From positions 496,001-560,000 of the forward strand of contig MU008179.1 of assembly GCA_010909165.1 (NCBI GenBank): a stretch of 64,000 bases of DNA, written 5' to 3'. Shown here in pieces: positions 44,509 to 56,174 of this stretch. The notes under the pieces were generated by a model. It was not told the origin of the DNA. It made no database searches and saw nothing but the letters and a program-made list of their open reading frames with translations. Both the position numbers and the translations under genes were made by a program. Position 1 is the first letter of the stretch. The number at the start of each line of letters is the position of its first letter. This DNA is from Anthoceros angustus. Its lineage: Eukaryota; Streptophyta; Anthocerotopsida; Anthocerotales; Anthocerotaceae.

Positions 44509-47402
44509 ATGGCCGCATCCCGGCTCCTGCAGCGGCGACGGTCGCAGGCGACGCGGAACTGGCGCTGGACTTCTGCGTAACGGACCCGCCGTCCGGCAAC
44601 TCCATCCGGCCCACCGGAGGCGCCTGCACCATGGCCGCATCCCGGCTCCTGTTCCTGGCCCTGGCCATGGCAGCAGCAGCCATGCTCCCAGGCGACTTTC
44701 TGCTCATTATACTCCTTCCACCGCAGGCTGTCAAGTTCAAGGCTTTTCAAAAGTTTGCAAATACGCTAATACGGCGGAAGCACTTGCGGCAGCCACCGCT
44801 ATTGTGGACGGCAAGGTATCCAAGGGTCTCAAAGTTTTTGAAGAAGGAAGTGCGAGGGGGCATACTCGCTACTGCCGATTCAAGACTGGCCAAAATCGTC
44901 AGCGATAAATTTGTAAAGATAATTGGCATTCTCGCGTCAGTTGATTCACTGGAGTCCCAGTGACAACATGGTCATAATCTTCAGGACGTGCTTTCTGGTT
45001 TGACTGTCACACAACACCAATTGTATATATAACAGCGCAGTCATGGACCTCATGAGAGGAGTCCGCTCACAGCTAGCTGCGCTCATTAGTGGACTTGCAG
45101 GACAACACATGGGTGCCATGAGTCTTGGGCTCTCGCACAGCCTGTCCAGCTACGAACTCAAATTTAGTCCTGATAAGGTGCGGACCTGGGATGACCTTGT
45201 AGCGATTAGGTGGAGTTGGAATGCCAGGATCGGGTTTCCTTGTTAATTATTCTGTCTTTTCTGATGTTTCTTGCTCGTTTAAGAATAGCGTCCAAGCTGA
45301 GTTCTCTTTGTTGTTTTGGTCATGGCGTTTCAGGTGGACACCATGATTGTCCAGGCTATTGGGCTTCTAGATGATTTGGATAAGGAATTGAATACATATG
45401 CTATGCGTGTTCGGGAATGGTATGGGTGGCACTTTCCAGAGCTGGGAAACATTGTTCAGGACAGCATTAAGTACGCAAAAGTAGTGAACTTGATGGGCAG
45501 TAGAGAGTGTGGGCGAAATCGACGTCTCCGGAGTAAGAACTTGCCCTGCTGCATTGCATGCACTTGGTCTTGGTTGCTGGTCAGTTGACGTTGATTCAGC
45601 GCATGATGATGTGCTTGCTTTGCAGATTTTAGAGGAGGAGGTTGAGGCGGAAATGAAGGAAGCTGCTAACGTCTCCATGGGCACAGCAGTTAGTCGGCAC
45701 GATATGTTAAATATCAAAGCTCTTTGTGACCAAGTCATAGCCCTTGCAGAATACTGAGGCCAGTTATATGATTATCTGCGAACCAGAATGATTACCATTG
45801 CACCCAATCTAACTACAATGGTGGGAGAGCTTGTTGGTGCCCGTTGATCGCACATGCTGGGAGTCTTATCAACCTTGCCAAGCAACCAGCCAGTACTGTG
45901 CAGATCTTGGGTGCGGAAAAGGCGTGTCGCTGGTCTTGCAGTTGTGTCTGGCGGCCAAGGAGATGTGTGAGGGTGCGGTGAAGGCTTTGCAGGCTGAGGT
46001 GGCGCGGCTGACTGATGAGGCGGAGAGGAGCAGGTCGGAGATGGAGGAAAGGGATAGAGCTCGCTGGTCTGCTGAACAGAAGTCTGAAATGGCGGGGCAG
46101 GTGCAGGAGCAAGGGCACCGTGAGTCCGTCGCTGAGCAGCAGGTGCTTGTTATGAGTAGGAAGGTTGACAGCTGGTCTGCAGCTGTTTTGTGGTTATTTG
46201 GTTTTACGTCTTGACTTATGCTTGTGCCATCTGTGATGCAGGCTCTCTTCAGGGCTCTGAAGACAAAGCATGAGACTCAAAATATGGATTGATCTTTCAT
46301 GCTTCACTCATTGGGCAGGCTCCCCGAAATTCGAAGGAAAATTGCTCGCGTTCTTGCTGCCAAATCTGCCCTGTCAACCCGTGTTGATGCTTTGGGAGAT
46401 GATTCGAACTGCAGTATCGGTCTTGAAGATAGGCTGAAGGTTTGTGCTTTCTTACTGCAGCTGTGTCTGGATGAGAGTGGCTTGCGAGGTTCACAGTTCA
46501 TCCGTGGAACTTGCATTAGGGTCCCGACGTTGTGACGTGTATTTTTATCATGTCTGATATCAGGTGGAGGCCCGCCTAAGGAGTTTAGAGGAGAGCCCTG
46601 AAAAGTTAAGTGGGGCCTCTAAGGGAATGCTAAGATTGAGGCATATGACAAGGACCGAAGAAGGATGCTCCGGGCCTGATAACCGCTGCCAAGGTATATC
46701 TGTCTTTGAGCTCTCCTCTGCATGTTGAGAGAAACCAGAAGGAAAAGCCTGTTCTTTTAGTTGGGAGCTGCTGGGCCCCTATTGCTGTGATCTTCATGTG
46801 GGTTACCTACCTACCAGTGATGTCACCTAGGTGTTGTACCAGTGAGTGCAACTTTGTTGTGGCATGGCTAACCTAAGATTATGGTTTTGTTCAGTCATAC
46901 AGCCCAGCAGCCGACTCCACTGTGGGGCTGCCGCAGCCTGCGGAGACAGCAAGTGGTCAAGAAAGAAGAAGAAGAAGAAGCGTGAGCCCGAAGAACCAGC
47001 AGCAGCGCCAGTAGCAGCTATTGAACCAGCTCCAGAAGAACCTCCGAAGAAGAAGCAGAGGAAACCCGCAGTAGAAGAGGTTGTGGTGACTCCGGTGCCG
47101 AGGAGCAACCGAAGGTTCTGTCTCGGTTCCTGTCTCTTGTTTAACCCCGATACCCCTACTCACGTCCTTCGTGTTCTAAGTCTGTATTTCGCATGTCTCC
47201 AGAAGAAGAAGAAAGAGAAGGCTGCTGCTGAGACTGCCGTGGCAACTCCAACGCCACCAGTTGCAGACCAACAGCAGCCTGTGAAGGTGGTTGTCTTACC
47301 TCTTGTTGCTTTTGTCGCTGTATTCATCCATGAGAACTTGATCAACGTTCCCGCCCAAATAGTGCGCCTCATTAACCCTGGGTTCCTTCTCCTCAGCAGA
47401 GC
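44509..47402 (+). pseudogene. NOP58: GLP 5' end fused to NOP58-like remnant, unit 4, 5' portion before Copia-2
   Basis: GLP-type ATGs at 44509 and 44631; NOP58 acceptor at 44726/44727. Exon sequences continue to the intron before the last exon and are cut at 47402 by Copia-2. ATGGACCTCATGAG at 45043 (units 1-3 have ATGGAGCTC) and CTTGCGGCAGCC near 44785 are shared with unit 5. The common 8-bp insertion and TGA (45755-45757) are present. The last exon resumes at 59680. Confidence 0.87.
47398..47402. repeat. Target-site duplication AGAGC, left flank of right Copia-2
   Basis: AGAGC is repeated at 59680-59684. Units 1-3 have one copy at this place (GGCAGAGCAAG). It spans the splice acceptor AG and the first codon AGC of the last NOP58 exon. 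Confidence 0.96.
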
Positions 47403-47609
47403 TGTAGAGGTTATGGCTATTAGAGCCCTAGTTAGGGCACGTTTGAAGATTATACTTTGATTATTACTTAAGTTAATGTGATATGAATAGGCATCTTAGA
47501 TTCAGTTTTATAACTACTTTTATATGGTCTTCAAAACATTATCTTGGTTCACTTTTTCAATTCATACACTCTTTGTTCTACGCTTCCGTGAAATCCATGT
47601 GCCTTCACA
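47403..47609 (+). repeat. Copia-2 (right) 5' LTR
   Basis: 207 bp, TGTAGAGG...CTTCACA. It matches the 213-bp LTRs at 21751-21963 and 59467-59679. Confidence 0.94.
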
Positions 47610-47624
47610 TGGTATCGATCATAC
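47610..47624 (+). other. Copia-2 primer-binding site
   Basis: TGGTATCGATCATAC follows the 5' LTR. The first seven bases match the tRNA-Met type site (TGGTATCAGA...); as in Copia-1, the expected CAG is incomplete. Confidence 0.65.
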
Positions 47625-48173
47625 AATCTCTTATGTCAATTTGTAGCATGTTGTTCAAATGCTAGCAAAATGCCTAAACGCAGTAGAATTTCTAGGCACT
47701 TAATTGAAGATTACCCATCTAGTAGCCAAAGAAACCCTCATCGGGTACAACAAATTTATAGACCTGCACCTAGACATTGCGGATGTAATCCAAGATTGGA
47801 ATCCATCATCAGCACTAGACAAACTAGTTATCAATCCACACGAGCCTTGAATTACATATAGAGGCCATAGAATCTGTCAACTCCAAATTTGGGCATTTCT
47901 TCAAGACTTTGAGAAGTGTCACCGTCTAGCATCGAACTTCATGAAGTTGATCACTCCAAGGCAATCGAAATAACCAACACTGGTATTACACCATTTAGAT
48001 CAAAAGGTCTCACAACTTTTAGATTGAATCATAAGGCAATGCGTAATAGAAAGAAAAATAGCTACAAATGGGAATGTACCCAATATCCAATGTATGGAAA
48101 ATATGTTGTCTAATCTTGCTGTAAATGAGTTGTCGGGTCTAGATTAATTAGGATTAGGTTAGAAATCACGGAT
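47625..48173 (+). other. Copia-2 5' leader
   Basis: AT-rich, no convincing gene. A 63-codon open frame at 47670-47861 has no recognisable features. Confidence 0.5.
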
Positions 48174-49140
48174 GTGGTCACCCCACACGAGCGTATAAAC
48201 ACATCAAATATCCTCGAACAAATGTTTCTCCACCCTCAAACATGGCCTCGGCAAACACCTCCTCAACTACCTCAAATACCTCCACGACAACAACAACAAT
48301 CAACAACACAATTAAGATTGATTTTAAGGAAAAATGATTCTCGTGAAGATTACGACATTTGGTCCATGCGTATGCGTTCCATTCTTGAGGACAATGACCT
48401 CGGATCCACGGATGGCACTTATCCCAAACTGTCACAACAAGAACAAATCCGGCGCAGTTGGTTAGCGGCATGGGAGAAGACCGATAGAAAAGCAAGAAAT
48501 GTGATCTTATGGACTTGATAGGACCACGCTCATCACGTGGCGGGCGATGCAGCCATAGCATGGACCAACTGAACCAACTCTACGACGCAAGATGCAATGA
48601 GCGTAATAAATGCAACAAAGGCATTTTACCAAATGCGAGATGGGTGAAAGTGAAGTCGTTTCCGAACACATAAAGAAGTTCGAGGCAGCCAGCTCGATTG
48701 GCATCTTGTGGGATGGCGTTTCGAGGCTCAAGCGACCATAGCTTTGCTAAGTTCTCTTCGGCTTATCGTACCTTCAAGGCGACACAAAATGGAGTCATAA
48801 AACAAGCACAACAGCCAAAGGGGCAAGGTTCGGATTTCACCACATCGAAGTAATTGGGGCTCTCATGAGGAAGAAGCCATACGTGGTCAGTCACATCAAA
48901 TGCTACACCCAAGGTCAAGCTCTCTTTGTAGTGCAGGCGGAGGAGAGGGGCGAGGGGCCGGACGAGGCCATCCTCCTTACAACAACAGGCCATCTTCATC
49001 ATCTTCAGCACCAAGGAGGAAAGGAGCACGCCATTGGTGCCAAGTAGAAGGCCATTACGAAAAAGAGTGTAAGAAAAAGGTGGAGAGCCTAGGAGAGGAC
49101 TACCACCTTCAACAAATATTGTACAACCGTGACGACGGAC
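48174..49140 (+). pseudogene. Copia-2 gag, repeat 1 (frameshifted)
   Basis: ORF 48174-48518 contains DYDIWSMRMRSILEDNDL, TDGTYPK and KTDRKARNVIL, the conserved copia gag core. Later frames contain NARWVKVK, a Gly/Arg-rich stretch and the zinc-knuckle area RHWCQVEGHYEKECKKK near 49030-49080, with Arg where the first Cys is expected. This is the only gag copy with the normal upstream sequence. Confidence 0.8.
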
Positions 49141-49985
49141 TCTCCTTGGGGTTAGGAAAAAGATTCTCGAGGCGATTCGACATTTGGTCCATGCGTATGC
49201 GCTCCATTCTTGAGGACAATGACCTCTCGACAGTCACGGATGGCACTTATCCCAAACCTGTCACAACAGGAACAAATCCAGCATCAGCAGCGGATTTAGC
49301 GGTACGGGAGAAGACCGATAGAAAAGCAAGAAATGTGATCTTATCTGGACTTGATAGGACCACTGCTCATCACGTGACAGGGGCTGTAGATGCAGCCATA
49401 GCATGGACCAACCTGAACCAACTCTACGACGCAAGATGCAATGAGCGTAATAAATGCAACAAAGGCATTTTACCAAATGCGAGATGGGTGAAAGTGAAAG
49501 CGTTTCCGAACACATAAAGAAGTTCGAGGCAGCCAGCTCGATTGGCATCTTGTGGGATGGCGTTTCGAGGCTCAAGCGACCATAGCTTTGCTAAGTTCTC
49601 TTCGGCTTATCGTACCTTCAAGGCGACACAAAATGGAGTCATAAAACAAGCACAACAGCCAAAGGGGCAAGGTTCGGATTTCACCACATCGAAGTAATTG
49701 GGGCTCTCATGAGGAAGAAGCCATACGTGGTCAGTCACATCAAATGCTACACCCAAGGTCAAGCTCTCTTTGTAGTGCAGGCGGAGGAGGCGGAGGGAAG
49801 AGCGCGGAGGCGGAGGTCATTCTTCAAACAACAGGCCATCTTCATCATCTTCAGCACCAAGGAGGAAAGGAGCACGCCATTGGTGCCAAGTAGAAGGCCA
49901 TTACGAAAAAGAGTGTAAGAAAAAGGTGGAGAGCCTAGGAGAGGACTACCACCTTCAACAAATATTGTACAACCGTGACGACGGA
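49141..49985 (+). pseudogene. Copia-2 gag, repeat 2 (frameshifted, with a composite patch)
   Basis: Same gag core as repeat 1, about 825 bp downstream, and the longest open gag piece (48900-49517 runs across the junction). At 49787-49832 the usual Gly-rich codons are replaced by two short pieces also found at 53036-53060 and 52199-52220 of the GC-rich module. Confidence 0.8.
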
Positions 49986-50819
49986 CTCTCCTTGGGGTTA
50001 GGAAAAAGATTCTCGAGGCGATTCGACATTTGGTCCATGCGTATCGTTCCATTCTTGAGGACAATGACCTCCGGATCCAGATGGCACTTATCCCAAACTG
50101 TCACAACAAGAACAAATCCGGCATCGGATTTAGCGGCATGGGAGAAGACCGATAGAAAAGCAAGAAATGTGATCTTATCGGACTTGATAGGACCACGCTC
50201 ATCACGTGACGTAGATGCAGCCATAGCATGGACCAACTGAACCAACTCTACGACGCAAGATGCAATGAGCGTAATAAATGCAACAAAGGCATTTTACCAA
50301 ATGCGAGATGGGTGAAAGTGAAGTCGTTTCCGAACACATAAAGAAGTTCGGGCAGCACGATTCGATTGGCATCTTGTGGGATGGCGTTGGTGAGGCTCAA
50401 GCGACCATAGCTTTGCTAAGTTCTCTTGGCGCTTATCGTACCTTCAAGACGACACAAAATGGAGTCATAAAACAAGCACAACTTGCAGCCAAAAGGGGGC
50501 AAGGTTCGGATTTCACCACATCAGAAGTAATTGGGGCTCTCATAGAGGAAGAAGCCATACGTGGTCATGTCACATCAAATGCTACACCCAAGGTCAAGCT
50601 CTCTTTGTAGTGCAGGCGGAGGCGGAGGCGGAGGAGGCGGGGGACGAGGCCATCCTCCTTACAACAACAGGCCATCTTCATCATCTTCAGCACCAAGGAG
50701 GAAAGGAGCACGCCATTGGTGCCAAGTAGAAGGCCATTACGAAAAAGAGTGTAAGAAAAAGGCTGGAGAGCCTAGGAGAGGACTACCACCTTCAACAAAT
50801 ATTGTACAACCGTGACGAC
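49986..50819 (+). pseudogene. Copia-2 gag, repeat 3 (frameshifted)
   Basis: Third gag copy, about 846 bp after the second. 50278-50610 is open and includes SEHIKKFG and TFKTTQNGVIKQAQLAAK. The zinc-knuckle area at 50715-50760 is like the others. Confidence 0.78.
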
Positions 50820-51316
50820 GGACTCTCCTTGGGGTTAGGAAATAAGCCGGGTTTGTTTTTTTCGTAGGTATGGAGTATAAAATAAGACGGAAAGGGAGGA
50901 ATAAGCACGGACGGACTCTCCTTGGGGTTAGGAATAAGCCGGGTTTGTTTTTTTCGTAGGTATGGAGTGTAAAATAAGACGGAAAGGGAGGAATAAGCAG
51001 GGACGGTACTCCGGACTGTACTCCGGACTGCCTCGGACTTCGGGGTAGGTAACGGACCACAAACCCACTCAGAGGACCTCCGGACTACGAGTATCGAGGA
51101 TAAGTCCGGACCCCACTCCGGATCAAAGCAGGATAAATCGCCCAAGAAAGTAACTTAGAAGTTGGAGCGTGAGTTAGGCAGGCGCCACGTGGATGGTCTT
51201 GAGTGATAGACGGGCATGCAGCACCAGACCGTAGCATTGCCGGTGGCGTTATGGCGGTATTCACGCTCCGGGTACATGGCGTAAGGCGAGTGGCCAGGCG
51301 TAAGGCGAGTGAGCCA
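50820..51316 (+). repeat. Left end of the GC-rich module, first copy
   Basis: Holds a 93-bp tandem duplication (GGACTCTCCTTGGGGTTAGG at 50820 and 50913) and a block (50990-51327) repeated at 51826-52150. It is interposed between gag repeats 3 and 4; the junction to gag is within GGCTCAGCGA. Confidence 0.75.
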
Positions 51317-51743
51317 TGCGAGGCTCAGCGACCATAGCTTTGCTAAGTTCTCTTCGCGATTATCGTACCTTCAAGGCGACACAAAATGGAGTCATAAAAC
51401 AAGCACAACTTGCAGCCAAAGGGGCAAGGTTGGATTTCACCACATCAAGTAATTGGGGCTCTCATAGAGGAAGAAGCCATACGTGGTTTGTCACATCAAA
51501 TGCTACACCCAAGGTCAAGCTCTCTTTGTAGTGCAGGCGGAGGCGGAGGCGGAGGCGAGGGGCCGGACGAGGCCATCCTCCTTACAACAACAGCCATCTT
51601 CATCATCTTCAGCACCAAGGAGGAAAGGAGCACGCCATTGGTGCCAAGTAGAAGGCCATTACGAAAAGAGTGTCGTAAGAAAAAGGCTGGAGAGCCTAGG
51701 AGAGGACTACCACCTTCAACAAATATTGTACAACCGTGACGAC
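51317..51743 (+). pseudogene. Copia-2 gag, partial repeat 4
   Basis: Contains only the distal gag half, from GCGACCATAGCTTTGC through the zinc-knuckle area (51640-51690). About 927 bp after the same point in repeat 3. Confidence 0.78.
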
Positions 51744-52150
51744 GGACTCTCCTTGGGGTTAGGAAATAAGCTGGGTTTGTTTTTTTCGTAGGTATGGAGT
51801 ATAAAATAAGAGGCGGAAAGGGAGGAATAAGCAGACGGTACTCGGGGCCCACTCGGACTTCGGGGTAGGTAACGGACCACGAAACCCACTCAGAGGACCT
51901 CGGACTACGAGTATCGGGATAAGTCCGGACCCCACTCCGGATCAAAGCAGGATAAATCGCATAAAGTAACTTAGAAGTTGGAGCGTGAGTTAGGCAGGCG
52001 GCGCCACGTGGATGGTCTTGAGTGATAGACGGGCATGCGAGACCGGGCCGTAGCATTGCAGTGGCCGTTATGGCGGTATTCACGCTCCGGGTACATGGCG
52101 TAAGGCGAGTGGCCAGGCGTAAGGCGAGTGAGCCATGCGGGCTCAGCGAT
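51744..52150 (+). repeat. Left end of the GC-rich module, second copy
   Basis: Repeats 50820-50909 and 50990-51327 with small indels, then continues into the main GC-rich coding region. Confidence 0.75.
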
Positions 52151-55024
52151 TCGGACGAAGAGCCGCCCCTCCGCGGCGATTACTTCCGACGGAAGCGAGG
52201 CGGAGGTCATTCTTCAAACAACCGTGGCGAGTTTCGCATTCTCTCGCCGGACACCCGGCTCTGGCGTTGTCTTTTTCGCTCGAGGCACCCTTGGTATGAT
52301 TCGACTTGGCGAGTGAAGCAACCGACACCGCGGCGAGGCGGAAGATTGCGGAACGTCTCAGCGGAGCAGTGCGAAGATGGGACCCAAAAGCGGCGGGCGT
52401 GGGAGCCATGGCGCTTGGTGGAGCGCAACATCGTCATCAAGCGCTACGGACTTGGGCCGTGGGCTGGAGGAGGCGGAGGAGGCTGGTGGAGGAGTGGCAC
52501 TGGACATTTTCGGGCTATCTGGACCGACAGGCGTCACCTAGTCCGGAGTATGCCGGGAAGATGTTGGCGGCCAACAAGGAGGTCCGATCCAAGAACTGGG
52601 AGGACCCTAGGAGGTCCCGAGGCGGTTTACAACTACCCGGAGGAAGTAGGAGGAGTAGGAACCCACGAAGGTGAAGGGGAAGGTGGAAGCGGCCGGGCGG
52701 CCCTTTGCGACCGAGGCAGCGGTCCTCCAGCGGATGGGCGATGTCGGACCTCCTGAGCAGGAGAATGCGTTCGATGCGAAGATTCGTCGAACATGCTCAC
52801 CAAGGTGGATCACCTTGGGGATAATCTGCTAGTGTTCCTCCACGACCTCTGGAAGGGGAAGGTGGAAGCGGCGGAGGCGGCGGATAATCTTCGCCGGGTC
52901 GGTCAGAAGCTCATGGTGAGGTGCGAAGCCACCTCCGTCGGCGTTATCGCCGTTTTGATTCATGTGGGGCACGAACCTCCACGAAGGAGGGTGAAGAAGA
53001 GCGAGCACTCCGGAAAGGGCTGGCCGCTCTGGGAGGCGGAGGGAAGAGCGCGGAGGCGGAGGCCCGATCCGAGTAAGAGTCGGGAGGAGGCGGAGGAGGA
53101 ATTCCGGACTCCATACGTCTGGGCGGACCCCTCGCCACCGAGGGAAGTGTGGAAGACATCCCGCTTCCCTCCTCCTGTGCCCCAGGCGGCAGGCGGAGGA
53201 AGAGCGCGGAGGCGGAGAGGGAGTTGGCGGTTCCAGCCGGCGCGGCAACCAACAACAACACGGCTTGGTCCCAAGCGGACTCGGGAACCAAAGAGGCGGA
53301 GGAGGCGGTGCCACCATCAACGCATCACCAGGGGCGCGCCGTGCCTTGCCTCTGCCAGCGGAGTGGCAGAAGTGGAGGAGGCGGTGCAAAGGCGGAGGGC
53401 CAAGGAGGCGGAGGCCAGGCGGCAGCCCACCCGAGCTGTCTGTCTCGGGCCGGAGGCAAAGGCCAGCTCCCGGACCCCTTCACCACCTCCGAGCCCCAGG
53501 AGGAAAAGGCGGAGAAGGAGTTAGCGGCCAAGAGGGCCAAGGAAGGTGAGGCTCCGGACCTCAGCACTCAGGACCTAAGGGTCCTGATTAGGTCCGGAGA
53601 GCCCAGTCCGGACTCGCTCCGGACTGCAGTATGGCGGTCCTTGACGGACCAGGAGATGCCCGCGCCCACAGCGGACTTTCTGGGCATCTCCCCAGCGGCG
53701 GCCGTGGAAGAAACGCGGCGAGTTTTAGCTACCGTCATGGACGGTATGCTTTGGGGCCTCTGCGGAACAGCGGAGAAGACCCAAGTGGAGGCCACCCGGA
53801 GGAGGATGGTGGAACTTCAAGGCGGTGGAGGCGGCCCAGGCGGCAGGCGGAGTCCCTCGAGGAGGAAGCGTCGGGAGGCGGAGGCGAGGCGGAGGGGCAG
53901 GCTGGAGGAGGAAGGCCGGACCAAGATCCTTCGGTATCGACAGTGAGCGTCTGAGAGGCCCACGCAGTGAGGACCTCTGCAAGCGGAGGCGGCGAAGGAG
54001 GCGGAGGAGGAGGCGGAGGCGAGGAGGAGCGGCGGCAAAGGCCAGCTCCGGACCCCTTCACCACCTCCGAGTCCCAGGAGGCGAGGCTCGTGAAAGCGGC
54101 GGAGGCGGAGGAGGCGGAGGTCGGCCGGGATCACTACCGGCGTGATCGAGCCGGTGGAGAAGCGGCGGGGTAGCCGCAGCTAACCTAAGGCGAGCAGTGG
54201 CGGAACAAGCGAGCCGCGAAGAAGAGATGGAGGCCAGCACCGAAATAGGGGACCTCAGGTGCGTGCAGGGAAGTGGAGGAGCGGCGGAGGCGGAGGCGGC
54301 AAGGACACCTGGGCTGCAACTCAAGATGCGTTGAGCAACATGGGATTCTCAATGGGAGAATCCAAGACTTGACAGAGATTGAGCGCCTCCGGCTTTGCAC
54401 GAGGCGGAGGAGAATGGCGGCGATCAAGGAATTGGGCGTCGCGGTGGAGGCGGAGGAAGCCGAGTCGGGAGGAGGCGGAGATCTTGGCCCTGGAGAAGGA
54501 AGTGGCGGACCTCAGGTGAGGATGAGCGGAGGGGCAGGCTGGAGGAGGAGCGAGGCTGCTTGTCCGATTGCGGGAAGCGAGGAGCTCGGCTCCATGGCGG
54601 CAAGTTGGTGGGCGCAGGCGAAGGAGGAGCACGTCGGCGGCAAAGGCTGCAGGAGGTGTCGGAGGCCGCCTTGGCGGCATCAAAGTCCGCCCGGCTTCAA
54701 ACTGGCGGCGGAGGCGGGTCGGCGGGCAACACGCCCGGCCAAGCACCTCTAGAGGAGGGAGTCTGGGTGCTCGGGCCCATGTGGAGGAGGCAATTCAACA
54801 AGTCGACTCGACTTTGCCTACTACCACGCAGCTTCTCAAGGCCTTTGGAGGTGCCGCGCCACCCCAGGTGGGCCAGTTCCAGACGTCGGAAGGAGGCGAG
54901 GAGGAAGGCCGGAGATAGCAGCCACGTGGACCTTAGGAGGCCTGTTTGTGACGACAGCAGGGAGCAGTGGAGGAGCGGACGTGGGAAGGACAGTGACCAC
55001 CGCGATTTTCCCCAAGGATCTTGA
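52151..55024 (+). pseudogene. GC-rich coiled-coil gene module carried by Copia-2 (broken ORFs)
   Basis: Strongly GC-rich, with many GGCGGAGG repeats. Overlapping open pieces: 52022-52756, 52793-53524, 53149-53946 and 54395-55024. Protein-like segments that look real are LTKVDHLGDNLLVFLHDLW (52793-52850) and STQDLRVLIRSGEPSPDSLR, then AVEETRRVLATVMDGM (53565-53760). They are followed by Glu/Arg/Ala-rich coiled coil that corresponds to 2-688 of the left copy, where the frame is open. No database family is recognised. Candidates are a captured host gene or an extra retroelement ORF. Frameshifts coincide with GGCGGAGG runs and lost CAG/CTG. Confidence 0.5.
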
Positions 55025-55323
55025 GTGAAGTGTGAATGGTGAGAGGAGCGGACGGAGGGACGAGACAAACTGAATGACACGGACGAATGAGTCCTTAAAC
55101 GTTTATACCTTGGAACTTTGTCCGGTGAATGTTACTGGTAGTTAGTCGTAAAGCGAGGAATGTGTGTGGGGTTTAAAGCAGGCGCTATGTGAGGTGAAAG
55201 CAGATTGAAGCGTGGCCAGAGCCTATCATTCTCTTGGGAGCGGACCTCCTTACTACAACGACACGGATTGTCGCCCTGGCCGTCGGCAAAGTCGCGCCAC
55301 AACAACCAAAATCACAAGTACTC
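55025..55323 (+). other. 3' end of the GC-rich module and unoccupied Copia-1 target site
   Basis: Non-coding, colinear with 689-998. TACTC at 55319-55323 is followed directly by TTAGCGG and protease sequence, showing the pre-insertion state of the left copy. Confidence 0.85.
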
Positions 55324-56174
55324 TTAGCGGTATATTTGGCTACCTCCAAGAATGACACATGCAGTTGGTACATTGATAGTGGAGCTTGACTCACATTTGT
55401 CATACAAGATCCTTCTTTTCATCTTACCCCTTATGAACGAGGCGGTTCGTATTCTTTGGGTGATAATAGTGGCCTTCAAGTACAAGGAAGAGGCATTGTC
55501 TTTGTTGTCTGTGAGGAGGCGAATTTTGAAGTTAGAGGATGTTTACTATGTCCCACAAATGTCAAAGAACTTAGTTCGGTTCGTAGACTTACAATATCAA
55601 ATGAGTACAACGTTCATTTCTTTGGAGACACTGCATGATCCAGACATTAGTCCTCCTAGTGTGTCATGTCTACGCATTTGTCGACCTTTCAATGACCTAT
55701 CTGAGGATAAATTTTTCCCCAACTTTGTACCAACATTGCCAATTTAACTCAGCCTAAGCAATCATGCTATGGCACCATAAGGCACATGTTAACTCACGTA
55801 AGTTAGTAACTCTCGAAAGCACATACTCGGGATCCCTATCTCGGTTGTCTCCTTTGCGTTACGTGAATCATGTGTGTATGCCAAGAGTCGTATGGTGAGC
55901 GACAACTTAATGTCAAGGATGCGTACATATGGTGGAGGGAGTTTGTAGCTGGTGCCTTTGCATCATGCAACTCCTAAGGCATAATCATGCAGAAGTGTTC
56001 CATATTCTCAAGCCCAAACGGTGTGGCCGAGGCGTCATCAATGGCTTGTTGAAGCCGTTCGAGCCATCTTGAACATTTTTGTCTCACAAATATTAGGCGA
56101 AGCTATTTCAACGCGACCTACATCAAGAACCGACTTCCAACCTGCTTCTTGGTGTCACTCCTTATGAACAGGGT
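55324..56174 (+). pseudogene. Copia-2 (right) protease and pre-integrase region, first copy
   Basis: The protease start WYIDSGA is near 55365-55385, followed by FEVRGCLLCPTNVKELSS in another frame and KNLVRFVDLQYQMSTTF. Pre-integrase remnants lie at 55760-55800. Frameshifted. Confidence 0.78.

Noticed and set aside
48174-51743. Regularly spaced direct repeats as a CRISPR-like array
   Set aside because: The repeats are 0.8-kb gag duplications in a plant retrotransposon, with no short conserved repeat-spacer pattern.
52829-53389. Long minus-strand frames in the GC-rich module
   Set aside because: They are Pro/Ser/Arg-rich shadows of GGCGGAGG-type repeats with no domain features.
50820-55318. 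GC-rich module as a Pack-MULE or Helitron insertion
   Set aside because: I found no terminal inverted repeats at the two ends, no 9-bp target duplication, and no TC...CTRR ends, so no class is assigned.
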